Positions 36,255 to 44,098 of a stretch of 64,000 nt of DNA are shown in pieces; position 1 is the stretch's first letter, and each line of letters begins with the position of its first letter. Position numbers and translations under genes: made by a program. Origin of the DNA: Acidobacteriota bacterium (GTDB lineage: Bacteria > Acidobacteriota > Holophagae > Holophagales > Holophagaceae); the NCBI GenBank assembly GCA_016213735.1, contig JACQZU010000003.1, positions 62,001 through 126,000 of the forward strand, in the 5' to 3' direction. Under the pieces are notes generated by a model, which was not told where the DNA came from, did not search any database, and saw only the letters and a list, made by a program, of their open reading frames with translations.

Positions 36255-37688
36255 TTGGAGCCCATTCCTGTCCTGATCGTGGACGACGAGGCCGACTTCA
36301 GGAGCCTCCTGGTCGAGGCCCTGGAGGGGGAAGGCTACGCCGCGGCCGGGGCCGAAAGCGCCGAGGTGGCCCTGGAACGGGTCAAGGCCCGGCACTACCC
36401 GGTGATCTTCACGGACCTGAACATGCCCGGGGGCCTGTCCGGGCTCGAACTGATCAAGATCATCCACGAGCTGGACCCCCGGACCTTCTCGATCCTGATG
36501 ACGGGCTACGCAACCACGGAGAGCGCCATCCAGGCCCTCAAGCGGGGAGCCTACGACTTCATCCAGAAACCCTTCAAGCTGGCGGAACTGGAGGCAAGCC
36601 TCGAGCGCGCCCTGGCCCACTACCGGACCTTGAGGGAGAACGAGGCCTACCAGACCCGCCTGGAGGAAATGGTCGAACAGCGGACCAAGGAGATCCTCCA
36701 CCTCAAGGACAACATCGAGAACCTCTTCGAGGGCTTCGTCCAGGCCTCCATCGTGGCCATCGAGGCCCGGGACCCCAGCACCTCGGGACACAGCACGCGG
36801 GTGGCCACGATGACCGTGGGCCTGGCGGAGGCGGTGAACCGCACCCCCCACGGACCCTACGGGGACACGACCTTCACCGAGCGGCAGATCCGGGAGATCC
36901 GCTACGCCAGCCTCCTCCACGATTTCGGGAAGGTCGGCGTCCGGGAGCAGGTGCTCGTGAAGGCCCAGAAGCTCGATCCCCAGCGGCTGGAGCAGATCCT
37001 CCAGCGCCTCCATCAGCGGGACCTGGAGTTGAGCCTGGCCCTCCTGGAGCGCGCCTGGCAGGACGGGGTGGCCTTCGAGCCCGGGCGCCTGGAGAAGGTG
37101 CTGGAGGACCGCCGGAGCGAGACCCGGGAACTGGTGGAGATCATCCTTCGATCCAACCAGCCCCACGTGCTCCCGCGGGAGGTTCGGGACGCCCTGGACC
37201 GCCTGGAGGGGCTGGAATTCCGGCACTGGGACGGGAAACCCCGGCCGGTGCTGGAGTCCGTGGACATCGAGGCGCTGCGGATCCCCAAGGGAAGCCTCTC
37301 CAAGGAGGAGCGGGACGAGATCAACAGTCACGTCACCCACACCTTCCGCTTCCTGAGCCAGATCCCCTGGACCGAGGAGCTGGCCCAGGTGCCCCTCATC
37401 GCCTATGCCCACCACGAACGGCTCAACGGCCAGGGTTACCCCCGCCAGCTGCGCCAGCCCGCCATCCCCGTCCAGTCCCGCCTGATGGCCGTCGCGGACG
37501 TCTTCGACGCCCTGGCGGCCAAGGACCGTCCCTACAAGAAGGCCGTGAGCGTGGAGCGGAGCCTGGGAATCCTGGAGGACGAGACCCGGGTGGGCCTGCT
37601 GGACCAGGAGATCTTCCGGATCTTCGTGGAAGCCAAGATCTACGAAATGACCCTCAGCCAACACAATTCCCTGGGCGCCGCGCCGTGA
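36255..37688 (+). CDS. Response regulator with HD-GYP-type output domain
   Basis: A 477-aa RpfG-like protein. The receiver domain has DDE (10-12), phosphoacceptor Asp54 and Lys105. A coiled linker (about 115-160) leads to an HD-GYP domain, a c-di-GMP phosphodiesterase family: GHSTRVATM, LLHDFGKVG, and AHHERLNGQGYP. Unusually, about 95 residues are inserted between HDFGK and the block PKGSLSKEERDEINSHVTHTFRFL that normally follows it closely. TTG 36255 with GGGAG upstream is the start. Two-gene context with the second receiver protein suggests a shared pathway. Confidence 0.88.
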   Translation: MEPIPVLIVDDEADFRSLLVEALEGEGYAAAGAESAEVALERVKARHYPVIFTDLNMPGGLSGLELIKIIHELDPRTFSILMTGYATTESAIQALKRGAYDFIQKPFKLAELEASLERALAHYRTLRENEAYQTRLEEMVEQRTKEILHLKDNIENLFEGFVQASIVAIEARDPSTSGHSTRVATMTVGLAEAVNRTPHGPYGDTTFTERQIREIRYASLLHDFGKVGVREQVLVKAQKLDPQRLEQILQRLHQRDLELSLALLERAWQDGVAFEPGRLEKVLEDRRSETRELVEIILRSNQPHVLPREVRDALDRLEGLEFRHWDGKPRPVLESVDIEALRIPKGSLSKEERDEINSHVTHTFRFLSQIPWTEELAQVPLIAYAHHERLNGQGYPRQLRQPAIPVQSRLMAVADVFDALAAKDRPYKKAVSVERSLGILEDETRVGLLDQEIFRIFVEAKIYEMTLSQHNSLGAAP

Positions 37689-37797
37689 ATTCCTCTTCCT
37701 CGCGGCCTCCAAGCCTCCCTCCGCACGCCCGGGAACGGCGGCCCGCCCTCGTCGGGCCGGCTGCCGGCGCGCGGGGCGGACACACCTAGGAGGCCCC

Positions 37798-38676
37798 ATG
37801 CATTCCCGGCCGGTCCTCATCGTGGACGACGAGAGAATGGTCCGGGAGACCCTCTCGGAGGCCCTGCTCTCCGGTGGGTACGTGGTGGATTCGGCCTGCA
37901 GCGCCGCCCAGGCCCTGGAGAAGATGGCGGACCGGGACTACGCGGTGGTGCTGACCGACATGAACATGCCCGGTGGCCCCTCGGGGCTGGACCTGCTTTC
38001 CGAGATCAAGAGCCGCTACCCCCTGGTGATGGTGATCATCATCACCGCCTACGGAACCCTGGACATCGCCGTCAGCGCCCTCAAGCGGGGCGCCTACGAC
38101 TTCATCCAGAAGCCCTTCAAGATCCGGGAGATCGAGATGGTCCTGGACCGGGCCCTGGACCACGCCCGGGTGCTGCGGGAGCTGGAGGAGTACCACCAGG
38201 AACTCGAGGCGAGGGTGCTGGCGCGCACCGAGGAGTTCCGGAGTTTTCACGAGGCGGTGCTGCACCTGAACGACATCACCCTGGAGGCCGCGGGGGCCCG
38301 GGATCCCGCGGCCGTGGCCGCCCCCTTCGCCACCTTCCTGGAGCAGCGTTTCCTGCCGGACGGCCTGGCCGTCCTCGTCCCGGCGGAAGGGGCCTGGCGC
38401 CTCCTGCTGGGACGCCCGGAGGCGGGCTGGCCCCCCCTGGAGGACATCCCCTCCCCGGGAGCCCACGCGTCCCTGCTGGAAACGAAAGGGTCGACCTTTC
38501 CCGAGATCCATTTCCTGCCTTTGAGCACGGAGGATCCTCGGGGAGCCCTGCTGCTGGGCTTCCGGAGGGCCGGCGCCTTCCACCCCGAGGATCCGGCCCT
38601 GACGCTGTGCTGCCGCCAGCTGGCGGCCCTCCTGCGGACGCGCCCGGTGCAGAACGGCCGAGCGCCGGAACCTTAG
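37798..38676 (+). CDS. Response regulator with divergent C-terminal (GAF-like) domain
   Basis: A 292-aa protein. Its receiver (residues 5-120) is closely similar to that of the upstream HD-GYP protein: DDE (10-12), Asp54, and an AYDFIQKPF with Lys. After a helical linker (ARVLRELEEYHQELEARVLA) the remaining ~120 residues are Ala/Pro/Leu-rich with alternating strands (GLAVLVPAEGAWRLLLG ... PRGALLLGFRRAG), resembling a GAF-type domain. No DNA-binding or enzymatic output is seen. Together with the previous gene it appears to be a duplicated receiver unit. Confidence 0.75.
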   Translation: MHSRPVLIVDDERMVRETLSEALLSGGYVVDSACSAAQALEKMADRDYAVVLTDMNMPGGPSGLDLLSEIKSRYPLVMVIIITAYGTLDIAVSALKRGAYDFIQKPFKIREIEMVLDRALDHARVLRELEEYHQELEARVLARTEEFRSFHEAVLHLNDITLEAAGARDPAAVAAPFATFLEQRFLPDGLAVLVPAEGAWRLLLGRPEAGWPPLEDIPSPGAHASLLETKGSTFPEIHFLPLSTEDPRGALLLGFRRAGAFHPEDPALTLCCRQLAALLRTRPVQNGRAPEP

Positions 38677-38699
38677 CAGGCGCAAGCGAGCTGACCGTC

Positions 38700-38726
38700 C
38701 CCGGGGCGGCGGAAGGGGGCCCCGGG
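38700..38726. terminator. Candidate hairpin terminator between convergent genes
   Basis: CCCGGGGC (38700-38707) pairs with GCCCCGGG (38719-38726) around an 11-nt loop, between the response regulator gene (end 38676, +) and ilvE (end 38756, -). Confidence 0.45.
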
Positions 38727-38755
38727 CCCAGGCTCTGGCGTGAGGGAGGTCCGGC

Positions 38756-39862
38756 TCAGCAGACCCGGTGCATCCACCCGTGACGATCGGGCGCGGATCC
38801 GTGCTGGAGTTGGAGCAGGGCCTCCCGCAGCCGCGTAGCCACCGGGCCGGTCTCGCCCCCGTTCACGGTCCAGGTGCCCTGCCGGCCCTTCACCGTGCCG
38901 ATGGGCGTGATCACGGCGGCGGTGCCGCAGGCGAAGGCCTCGGTCATGCGGCCCTCCGCCAGGGCCTGCCCCCATTCCTCCACGCTCAGGCGGAATTCCC
39001 CGGCGTCGATGCCCAGGTCCCGGGCCAGTTCCAGGAGGCTGGCCCGGGTGATTCCCGGCAGCAGGGTCCCCGTGAGCTGGGGGGTGCGCAGGACGGTCCT
39101 CCCCCCCTCCTCGAAGACGAAGTAGATGTTCATTCCGCCCATCTCCTCGACGAAGCGGCGCTCGAGGGCGTCCAGCCAGACGACCTGGTCGCAGCCCCGT
39201 TCCAGGGCCTGGCGCTGGGCCAGGAGGCTGGCGGCATAATTCCCGGCGCATTTGGCGGAGCCCGTGCCCCCGGGGGCGGCGCGGACGTAGTCTTCGGTGA
39301 CCCAGACCGTCACCGGCCGGACGCCTCCCTGGAAGTAGGCCCCCGCCGGGCTCGCCAGCAGGAGGAACAGGTATTCCTGGCTGGGACGCACGCCCAGGGC
39401 GGCCTCGCTGGCGATCATCAGGGGCCGCAGGTAGAGGCTGCAGCCCGGCTCGGCCGGGACCCAGGCCCGGTCCTGGCGGACCAGGAGGTCGGCGGCCTCC
39501 ACGAAAAGCTCCTCGGGCAGCTCCGGCATCGCCAGGCGCCGGGCGCTGGCGTTGAAGCGGCGGGCATTCTCGAAGGGCCGGAAGGTGGCGACGCCGCCCC
39601 CGGTCTGGTGGTAGGCCTTGAAGCCCTCGAAGATCGCCTGCCCGTAGTGGAGCACCGAAGAGGCCGGGTCCATGGAGAGGGGCCCGTAGGGCTGCAGGAC
39701 CCCGTCGTGCCAGCCCCGTCCCTCCGCGTACCGCATCAGGACCATGTGCTCGGTGAAGACGCGTCCGAAGCCGGGGTTCTCCATCCGGGCGGCGCGCTCC
39801 CCGTCGGGCATCGGGGAGGGGGAAGGACGCAGTTCGAAGCTGGGGCGGGTGGCGGTGCTCAT
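38756..39862 (-). CDS. ilvE: Branched-chain amino acid aminotransferase
   Basis: A 368-aa fold-type IV PLP aminotransferase of the group II (longer) branched-chain type. It has FEGFKAYHQTGGGVATFRPFENARRFNASARRL, the PLP-Lys block GSAKCAGNYAASLLAQR, the EEMGGMNIYFVFEE segment, and the C-terminal TEAFACGTAAVITPIG, all typical. It converts Leu, Ile and Val to their 2-oxo acids or the reverse. Eleven bases separate its start from the stop of the MocR-type regulator gene, so they are probably co-transcribed. Confidence 0.92.
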   Translation of the reverse strand: MSTATRPSFELRPSPSPMPDGERAARMENPGFGRVFTEHMVLMRYAEGRGWHDGVLQPYGPLSMDPASSVLHYGQAIFEGFKAYHQTGGGVATFRPFENARRFNASARRLAMPELPEELFVEAADLLVRQDRAWVPAEPGCSLYLRPLMIASEAALGVRPSQEYLFLLLASPAGAYFQGGVRPVTVWVTEDYVRAAPGGTGSAKCAGNYAASLLAQRQALERGCDQVVWLDALERRFVEEMGGMNIYFVFEEGGRTVLRTPQLTGTLLPGITRASLLELARDLGIDAGEFRLSVEEWGQALAEGRMTEAFACGTAAVITPIGTVKGRQGTWTVNGGETGPVATRLREALLQLQHGSAPDRHGWMHRVC

Positions 39863-39873
39863 GGGGCGCTCCC

Positions 39874-41346
39874 TCAGGCGTGGGCGTGGACGAGGCGGCC
39901 CAGCCGGGCCGTGGCCTCTCGGATGCGTTCAGGGGGGTGGGTGGAGAAGTTGAGCCGGAGGCAGTTCGCGCCGCGTCCGTCGGCGAAGAAAAGAGGTCCG
40001 GGGGCGAAACTGAGGCCCTGCCGGAGGGCTTCCCGGTGGAGGTCCAGGGCGGAGCAGTCCTCGGGAAGCATGATCCAGAGGTGCATCCCCCCCTTGGGCT
40101 CGGTGAATTCCGTGCCCTCGGGGAAGGAGGCCTGGACCGCCTCCAGCATGGCATCCCTTCGCTGCCGGAGGGAGCGCCGCAGTCGGAGCACGTGGCGGTG
40201 GAAGCCGCCCTCGTCCAGGAAGCGGGCCAGGGCCGCCTGGCTGAGGGTGGGCAGGGCGATGGTGTGCACGTCCTGCATGGGGGCCATCCGCTCGAGGAGG
40301 CCCGCCGGGGCGATGACGTGGCCCAGACGGAGGCCCGCGGCCAGGGACTTGGAGAAGCTGCCCACGTGGATCACGTGGTCCGCCCCTTCCAGGGAGCGGA
40401 AGCTGGGGATGGGGGCCCCGGTGAAGCGAAGGTCTCCGTAGACGTCGTCCTCCACCAGGGTGACGCCGTGCTGGCGGGTCATGGCCAGGATCCGCTCCCG
40501 GCGGCCCCGGGTGAGGGTCATGCCCGTGGGGTTCTGGAAGTTGGGCACGGTGAAGAGCAGCTTGGCCTCTCCCCGCTGAAGGGAGGTCTCCAGGCGCTCC
40601 GGGTCCAGGCCGTGGCGGTCCACGGGCACCGGCACGGCTTCCCGGCCCAGGGCCTGGAGGAGGGCCAGGATCCCCACGTAGCAGGGGCTCTCCACCAGGA
40701 CCCGATCCCCCGGGACCGTCAAGGATTCCACCACCAGGGCCAGGCCCGCCTGGGCTCCCGGCACCGTGCGGATTCCCCAGCCTTCGGGGATCGGCTTGCC
40801 CTCCTGGGCCAGCCAGCGGCCCAGGGCGGCCAGCAGGGGCGGGTGGCCCTCGGGATGGGCGTAGACCCAGGCCTCGGGCCCGAGGTCCTTCATGGTGTGG
40901 CGGAAGAGTCGCCCCAGGTCCGCGCCGGGAAGGAGGTCGGCGGGAGGGAAACCCGCGGAAAAGCTCACCAGGGAGGGGTCCTGGGCCCGGCCGAGGGTTT
41001 CCCCGAGCCAGGGACCCAGCTCGTGCTCCCGGGCGGCCCGGCTGGAACCCTGGAAGGGCAGGGCGTGCTCCTCCCGCCCCATCCGGAGCAGGGGGGCCTC
41101 GGGCAGCCGTGGGGCCACGAAGCTCCCCCGGCCCTGGACGGTCTGCACCCAGCCGGTGCGCTTGAGCCCCGCGAGGGCCTTGAGCACCGTGAGGCGGTGG
41201 ACCTCGAAACGCTGGGCCATTTCGGGCACCGCCGGCAGGCGCATGCCCGGCTGCCAGTCCCCCCGCTGGATCATCATGCGGAGGTTGCGCTGCAACTGCA
41301 GGTAGAGCGGGCTGGGGGCCCCAGGATCCAGGGAGACAGGCGTCAT
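39874..41346 (-). CDS. MocR/GntR-type regulator with aminotransferase domain
   Basis: A 490-aa chimeric regulator. The N-terminal GntR winged HTH is at about residues 10-80 (PLYLQLQRNLRMMIQRGDWQPGMRLPAVPEMAQRFEVHRLTVLKALAGLKRTGWVQ). The rest is a fold-type I aminotransferase domain (LPAVVEDDVYGDLRF, with the PLP-Lys in VGSFSKSLAAGLRLG). ATG 41346 is used; an in-frame TTG at 41385 with an AAAAAGA upstream is a possible alternative. Such regulators respond to PLP-bound amino acids. The neighbour ilvE is a plausible target. Confidence 0.88.
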   Translation of the reverse strand: MTPVSLDPGAPSPLYLQLQRNLRMMIQRGDWQPGMRLPAVPEMAQRFEVHRLTVLKALAGLKRTGWVQTVQGRGSFVAPRLPEAPLLRMGREEHALPFQGSSRAAREHELGPWLGETLGRAQDPSLVSFSAGFPPADLLPGADLGRLFRHTMKDLGPEAWVYAHPEGHPPLLAALGRWLAQEGKPIPEGWGIRTVPGAQAGLALVVESLTVPGDRVLVESPCYVGILALLQALGREAVPVPVDRHGLDPERLETSLQRGEAKLLFTVPNFQNPTGMTLTRGRRERILAMTRQHGVTLVEDDVYGDLRFTGAPIPSFRSLEGADHVIHVGSFSKSLAAGLRLGHVIAPAGLLERMAPMQDVHTIALPTLSQAALARFLDEGGFHRHVLRLRRSLRQRRDAMLEAVQASFPEGTEFTEPKGGMHLWIMLPEDCSALDLHREALRQGLSFAPGPLFFADGRGANCLRLNFSTHPPERIREATARLGRLVHAHA

Positions 41347-41482
41347 GGCAGGGTCAAGATGGCTCTTTCCCGGGCCAATTTCCAATCTTTTTCAGTAATT
41401 TGGACAGCCCGGCACAGACCGCCACGGAGAACCGCATGATCTCCCGGAGATCCAGACCTCCGCAGACCGGGAGCCCCGGCGA

Positions 41483-42376
41483 TCAGGACTTCCGGGACAA
41501 GCGGTCCATGGCGGCCTTCATGCTCACCCGCATCCGTTCCAGCACGTCCGCCAGGGCGCCGATCTCGTCCTTGGAGGTGGACACGATCTTTTCCTCCACG
41601 TCCCCGTCCGCCATGCGTCCCGCGATGCGGGTGAAGGTGGTGAGGGGCCGCAGCACGATCTTCGCGGTGAAGAGGACGGCGAAGGTGGACACCAGGAGGC
41701 CGCCCAGCATGAAGATCACCGACTGGATCAGGTTTTCCTTCTTGGCGGCGTCCAGGGCGCTGGAGAGCAGGCCGATGCGGAAGTTCCCCCAGTGCCGGCC
41801 CTTGACCATGACCGGGGAGGAGATGTCCAGGGCCAGTTCCCCGGTGTCCCGGGCGTAGGTCTGGACGAAGCCCTCCTGCCGGTTCCGGGCTGCGGCCAGC
41901 CCCACGGGGTCGTTGAAGATCCGCTTGGTGCGGTTGCCGGCCTTGTCCTTCTCCCGGTCGCCCGTGATGGGCTGCTGGTACTTGGAGTTGTGGGTCGGCA
42001 GGTAGCCGTTGGCGTCCACCACGATGGCGTAGAGGCAGTTGGGATTCTTCATGTACTCGTCCTGGAGGGCCAGGAGAGCCTTGTCGGTGTAGAAGTCGTA
42101 CTTGGTGTGGTACTTGGGGGGATCGAAGTTGGGGATCTGGACGTAGTCGCGGTCGAAGGCGTCCTGGACGGTGAAGACCCCGTTGTCGATGGCCTCCTCC
42201 ATGACGCGGCCCACGGCCTTGGCGGCGGTCTGGGACATGAACTTCCCGTCGGCCACGAACTGGGACATGAGGCGCTGGTTCTGCTGGTTGACGAGGATGG
42301 CCGTCCCCAGGGCCATCACCACCAGGAGGATGGTGTTGGCCACGAAGGCGACCTTGAAGCTGACGGTGCGGAACAT
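41483..42376 (-). CDS. Membrane-anchored sensor with HAMP domain and no output domain
   Basis: A 297-aa protein. A short cytoplasmic tail, a transmembrane helix (near residues 12-28), a periplasmic sensor domain (about 30-200) with the motif PTHNSKYQQPITGDREKDKA, a second TM (near 208-228) and a HAMP domain (about 229-285, LRPLTTFTRIAGRMADGDVEEKI) are visible. It ends soon after HAMP, so the methyl-accepting or other output domain of normal receptors is missing. ATG 42376 is chosen over an upstream Pro-rich stretch. The secreted paralogue is the next gene upstream. Confidence 0.8.
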   Translation of the reverse strand: MFRTVSFKVAFVANTILLVVMALGTAILVNQQNQRLMSQFVADGKFMSQTAAKAVGRVMEEAIDNGVFTVQDAFDRDYVQIPNFDPPKYHTKYDFYTDKALLALQDEYMKNPNCLYAIVVDANGYLPTHNSKYQQPITGDREKDKAGNRTKRIFNDPVGLAAARNRQEGFVQTYARDTGELALDISSPVMVKGRHWGNFRIGLLSSALDAAKKENLIQSVIFMLGGLLVSTFAVLFTAKIVLRPLTTFTRIAGRMADGDVEEKIVSTSKDEIGALADVLERMRVSMKAAMDRLSRKS

Positions 42377-42426
42377 GGACGGGCTCCTATGGGAAGGGTC
42401 GAGGGGGGGCGGGCAGGGAGGAGGCC

Positions 42427-43035
42427 TCACTCCTTCCGGAAGCCCACGCGCACGCAGCCCCAGTGCCGGCCGCCGACGTACACGGGCACGCTGAGGTCGT
42501 ACATGGTCTCCCCGGTGTCCCGCTGGTACTCCTGCAGGAGGTGGGGGGCCGTGTTGCGGGAGGCCGCGAGGCCCGTGCGGTCGTTGAACATCAGCTTCGT
42601 GCGGTTGCCCTTGGCGTCCTTCTCCCGGTTGCCGGTGAGGGGTTTGGTGAAGGCGCTGTTGTGGGTGGGGACGTAGCCGTTGAGGTCGGAAAGGATGAAG
42701 AAGACGAAGCGGGGGTGCTTGCCCAGGTAGTCGTCCAGCAGGGGCCGGAGGGCTTCATCGAAAACCCGGTCGTACTGCGTGTGGAATTTCTGGGGATAGG
42801 TGTTGGGGATGGGAACGTAGAAGGTGTCGAAGACCTGGGCCTGGGTGAGTTTCCCGCTGGCCACCAGGGCCTCGATCCGCCGCACGGCCTCGTCCCGGCA
42901 CTCCAGGGCCAGGCTCCGGACGCGGAACTCGAAGCTCCGGGGGTCCAGCCCCGGCGGCGGCGCGGCGGTGAGCAGCCCGGGGCCGAGCAGGGAGGCGCCC
43001 AGCAGGAGGGCGGGGGCCAGGTTCAAGGTGCGCAT
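42427..43035 (-). CDS. Secreted stand-alone sensor domain protein
   Basis: A 202-aa exported protein. A signal peptide (MRTLNLAPALLLGASLLGPGLLTAAPPPG) is followed by a domain similar to the periplasmic part of the neighbouring HAMP protein, sharing PTHNS, TGxREKD, GNRTK and FNDRTGLAASRN. AAGGAG lies before ATG 43035. It lacks any membrane anchor beyond the signal. It may be a soluble ligand-binding form of the same receptor domain. Confidence 0.8.
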   Translation of the reverse strand: MRTLNLAPALLLGASLLGPGLLTAAPPPGLDPRSFEFRVRSLALECRDEAVRRIEALVASGKLTQAQVFDTFYVPIPNTYPQKFHTQYDRVFDEALRPLLDDYLGKHPRFVFFILSDLNGYVPTHNSAFTKPLTGNREKDAKGNRTKLMFNDRTGLAASRNTAPHLLQEYQRDTGETMYDLSVPVYVGGRHWGCVRVGFRKE

Positions 43036-43054
43036 GCCGCAGCTCCTTTCCGAT

Positions 43055-43414
43055 TCAGTCCGGGGAGAGGGTTTCTTTCCAGGCGGCCACCCGGGCCAGC
43101 AGCTCGGAGCCGATGGCATCCTTCTTCTGGAAGAATCCGAGCGCGCTGCCGCCGAGGGGGACCACCAGGAACCGCTCCCCGGCGCGGCGCTGGAAGAGGG
43201 CGTGGTTCAGGTCCGGGGACCCCAGTTCTGCCCCGATGGCGCGACCGCACGCGGCGCAGACCGCGACCAGGGCCGCCAGGCCCTCCGTGTCCTCGGCGTC
43301 GTGGGACAGCACCTGGCCCTGGGGACCCACCAGGACATGGCGGCCGACGCCGGGGATCTCCGAGAAGTGGGCGAGCTGGATGGGGTCGGGGAACACGGCG
43401 GCGTCCGGGGGCAT
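43055..43414 (-). CDS. Roadblock/LC7-like protein
   Basis: A 119-aa protein. Its features (FSEIPGVGRHVLVGPQGQVLSHDAEDTEGLAALVAVCAACGRAIGAEL) match the roadblock/LC7 fold, known for small GTPase regulation and scaffold roles in bacteria. The first codon overlaps the stop of the preceding roadblock-like gene. It is probably a small cytosolic partner of the kinase encoded upstream. Confidence 0.7.
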   Translation of the reverse strand: MPPDAAVFPDPIQLAHFSEIPGVGRHVLVGPQGQVLSHDAEDTEGLAALVAVCAACGRAIGAELGSPDLNHALFQRRAGERFLVVPLGGSALGFFQKKDAIGSELLARVAAWKETLSPD

Positions 43415-44079
43415 CAGGGCAGGGCTTCGACCATGTTCCGGTAGCGGGCGGCCTTTTCGGGGTCGTCGATCTCCCGGAGCACGAGGTTCAGGAGGCTCCC
43501 GAGGTTGTCCTTGGAGGGCTCGTTGAGCTGGAGCCACTTCTCGAGGCACTCGGTGAACACGATCTTGGCCATGGGACCCATCACCTTGGCCAGGGCGCTC
43601 TGCATGCCCAGGAGGGCCGGGGCCAGGGAGCCGCGCTCCATGAGGTCCCGTGGGGTCAGGGGGGCCCGGGCCCCGGTGGCCGGTCCCGGGGCAGGGGCTT
43701 CGAGCGCCTGGGGGCGCGCCCGCTCCTGGGCCGCCGGGGACTCCAGGAAGCTTTTCAGGTCGTCCATGAGCAGGTTGACGGTGAGGGTGGCGAGGTGGAC
43801 GTTCAGGTCCGGGGCGCCCAGCAGCACCAGCCAGGCCTTCTCCGCGATGGGCCGGGCCATCACCGTGGACTCGTCGTAGGCCAGCACCACGTCGCTCACC
43901 TCCTGGAGCGTCATGGCCCCGGCGGCGTGGACCTTGGAGAGCTGCTTGCCCATGGCCAGCAGGCGGGCGGGCTTGAAGAGGGCCGGGAGCGTGTTCTCCA
44001 GGATGGCCCCCGGGAGCTGGTAGATGTACGCGCCGGTCAGGCCGGGCACGCTGGCGAACTCTTGCAGGACGTTTTCCAT
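43414..44079 (-). CDS. Roadblock/LC7-like domain protein
   Basis: A 221-aa protein. The N-terminal ~110 residues (LQEFASVPGLTGAYIYQLPGAILENTLPALF ... PDLNVHLATLTVNLLMDDLK) resemble the roadblock fold. A Pro/Ala linker follows (residues 125-145), then a helical tail ending in YRNMVEALP. ATG 44079 fits the start of the domain. It lies between the kinase gene (20 bp upstream) and the smaller roadblock gene, which it overlaps. Confidence 0.65.
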   Translation of the reverse strand: MENVLQEFASVPGLTGAYIYQLPGAILENTLPALFKPARLLAMGKQLSKVHAAGAMTLQEVSDVVLAYDESTVMARPIAEKAWLVLLGAPDLNVHLATLTVNLLMDDLKSFLESPAAQERARPQALEAPAPGPATGARAPLTPRDLMERGSLAPALLGMQSALAKVMGPMAKIVFTECLEKWLQLNEPSKDNLGSLLNLVLREIDDPEKAARYRNMVEALP

Positions 44080-44098
44080 GGGGGATCCAGGGTTGGAA

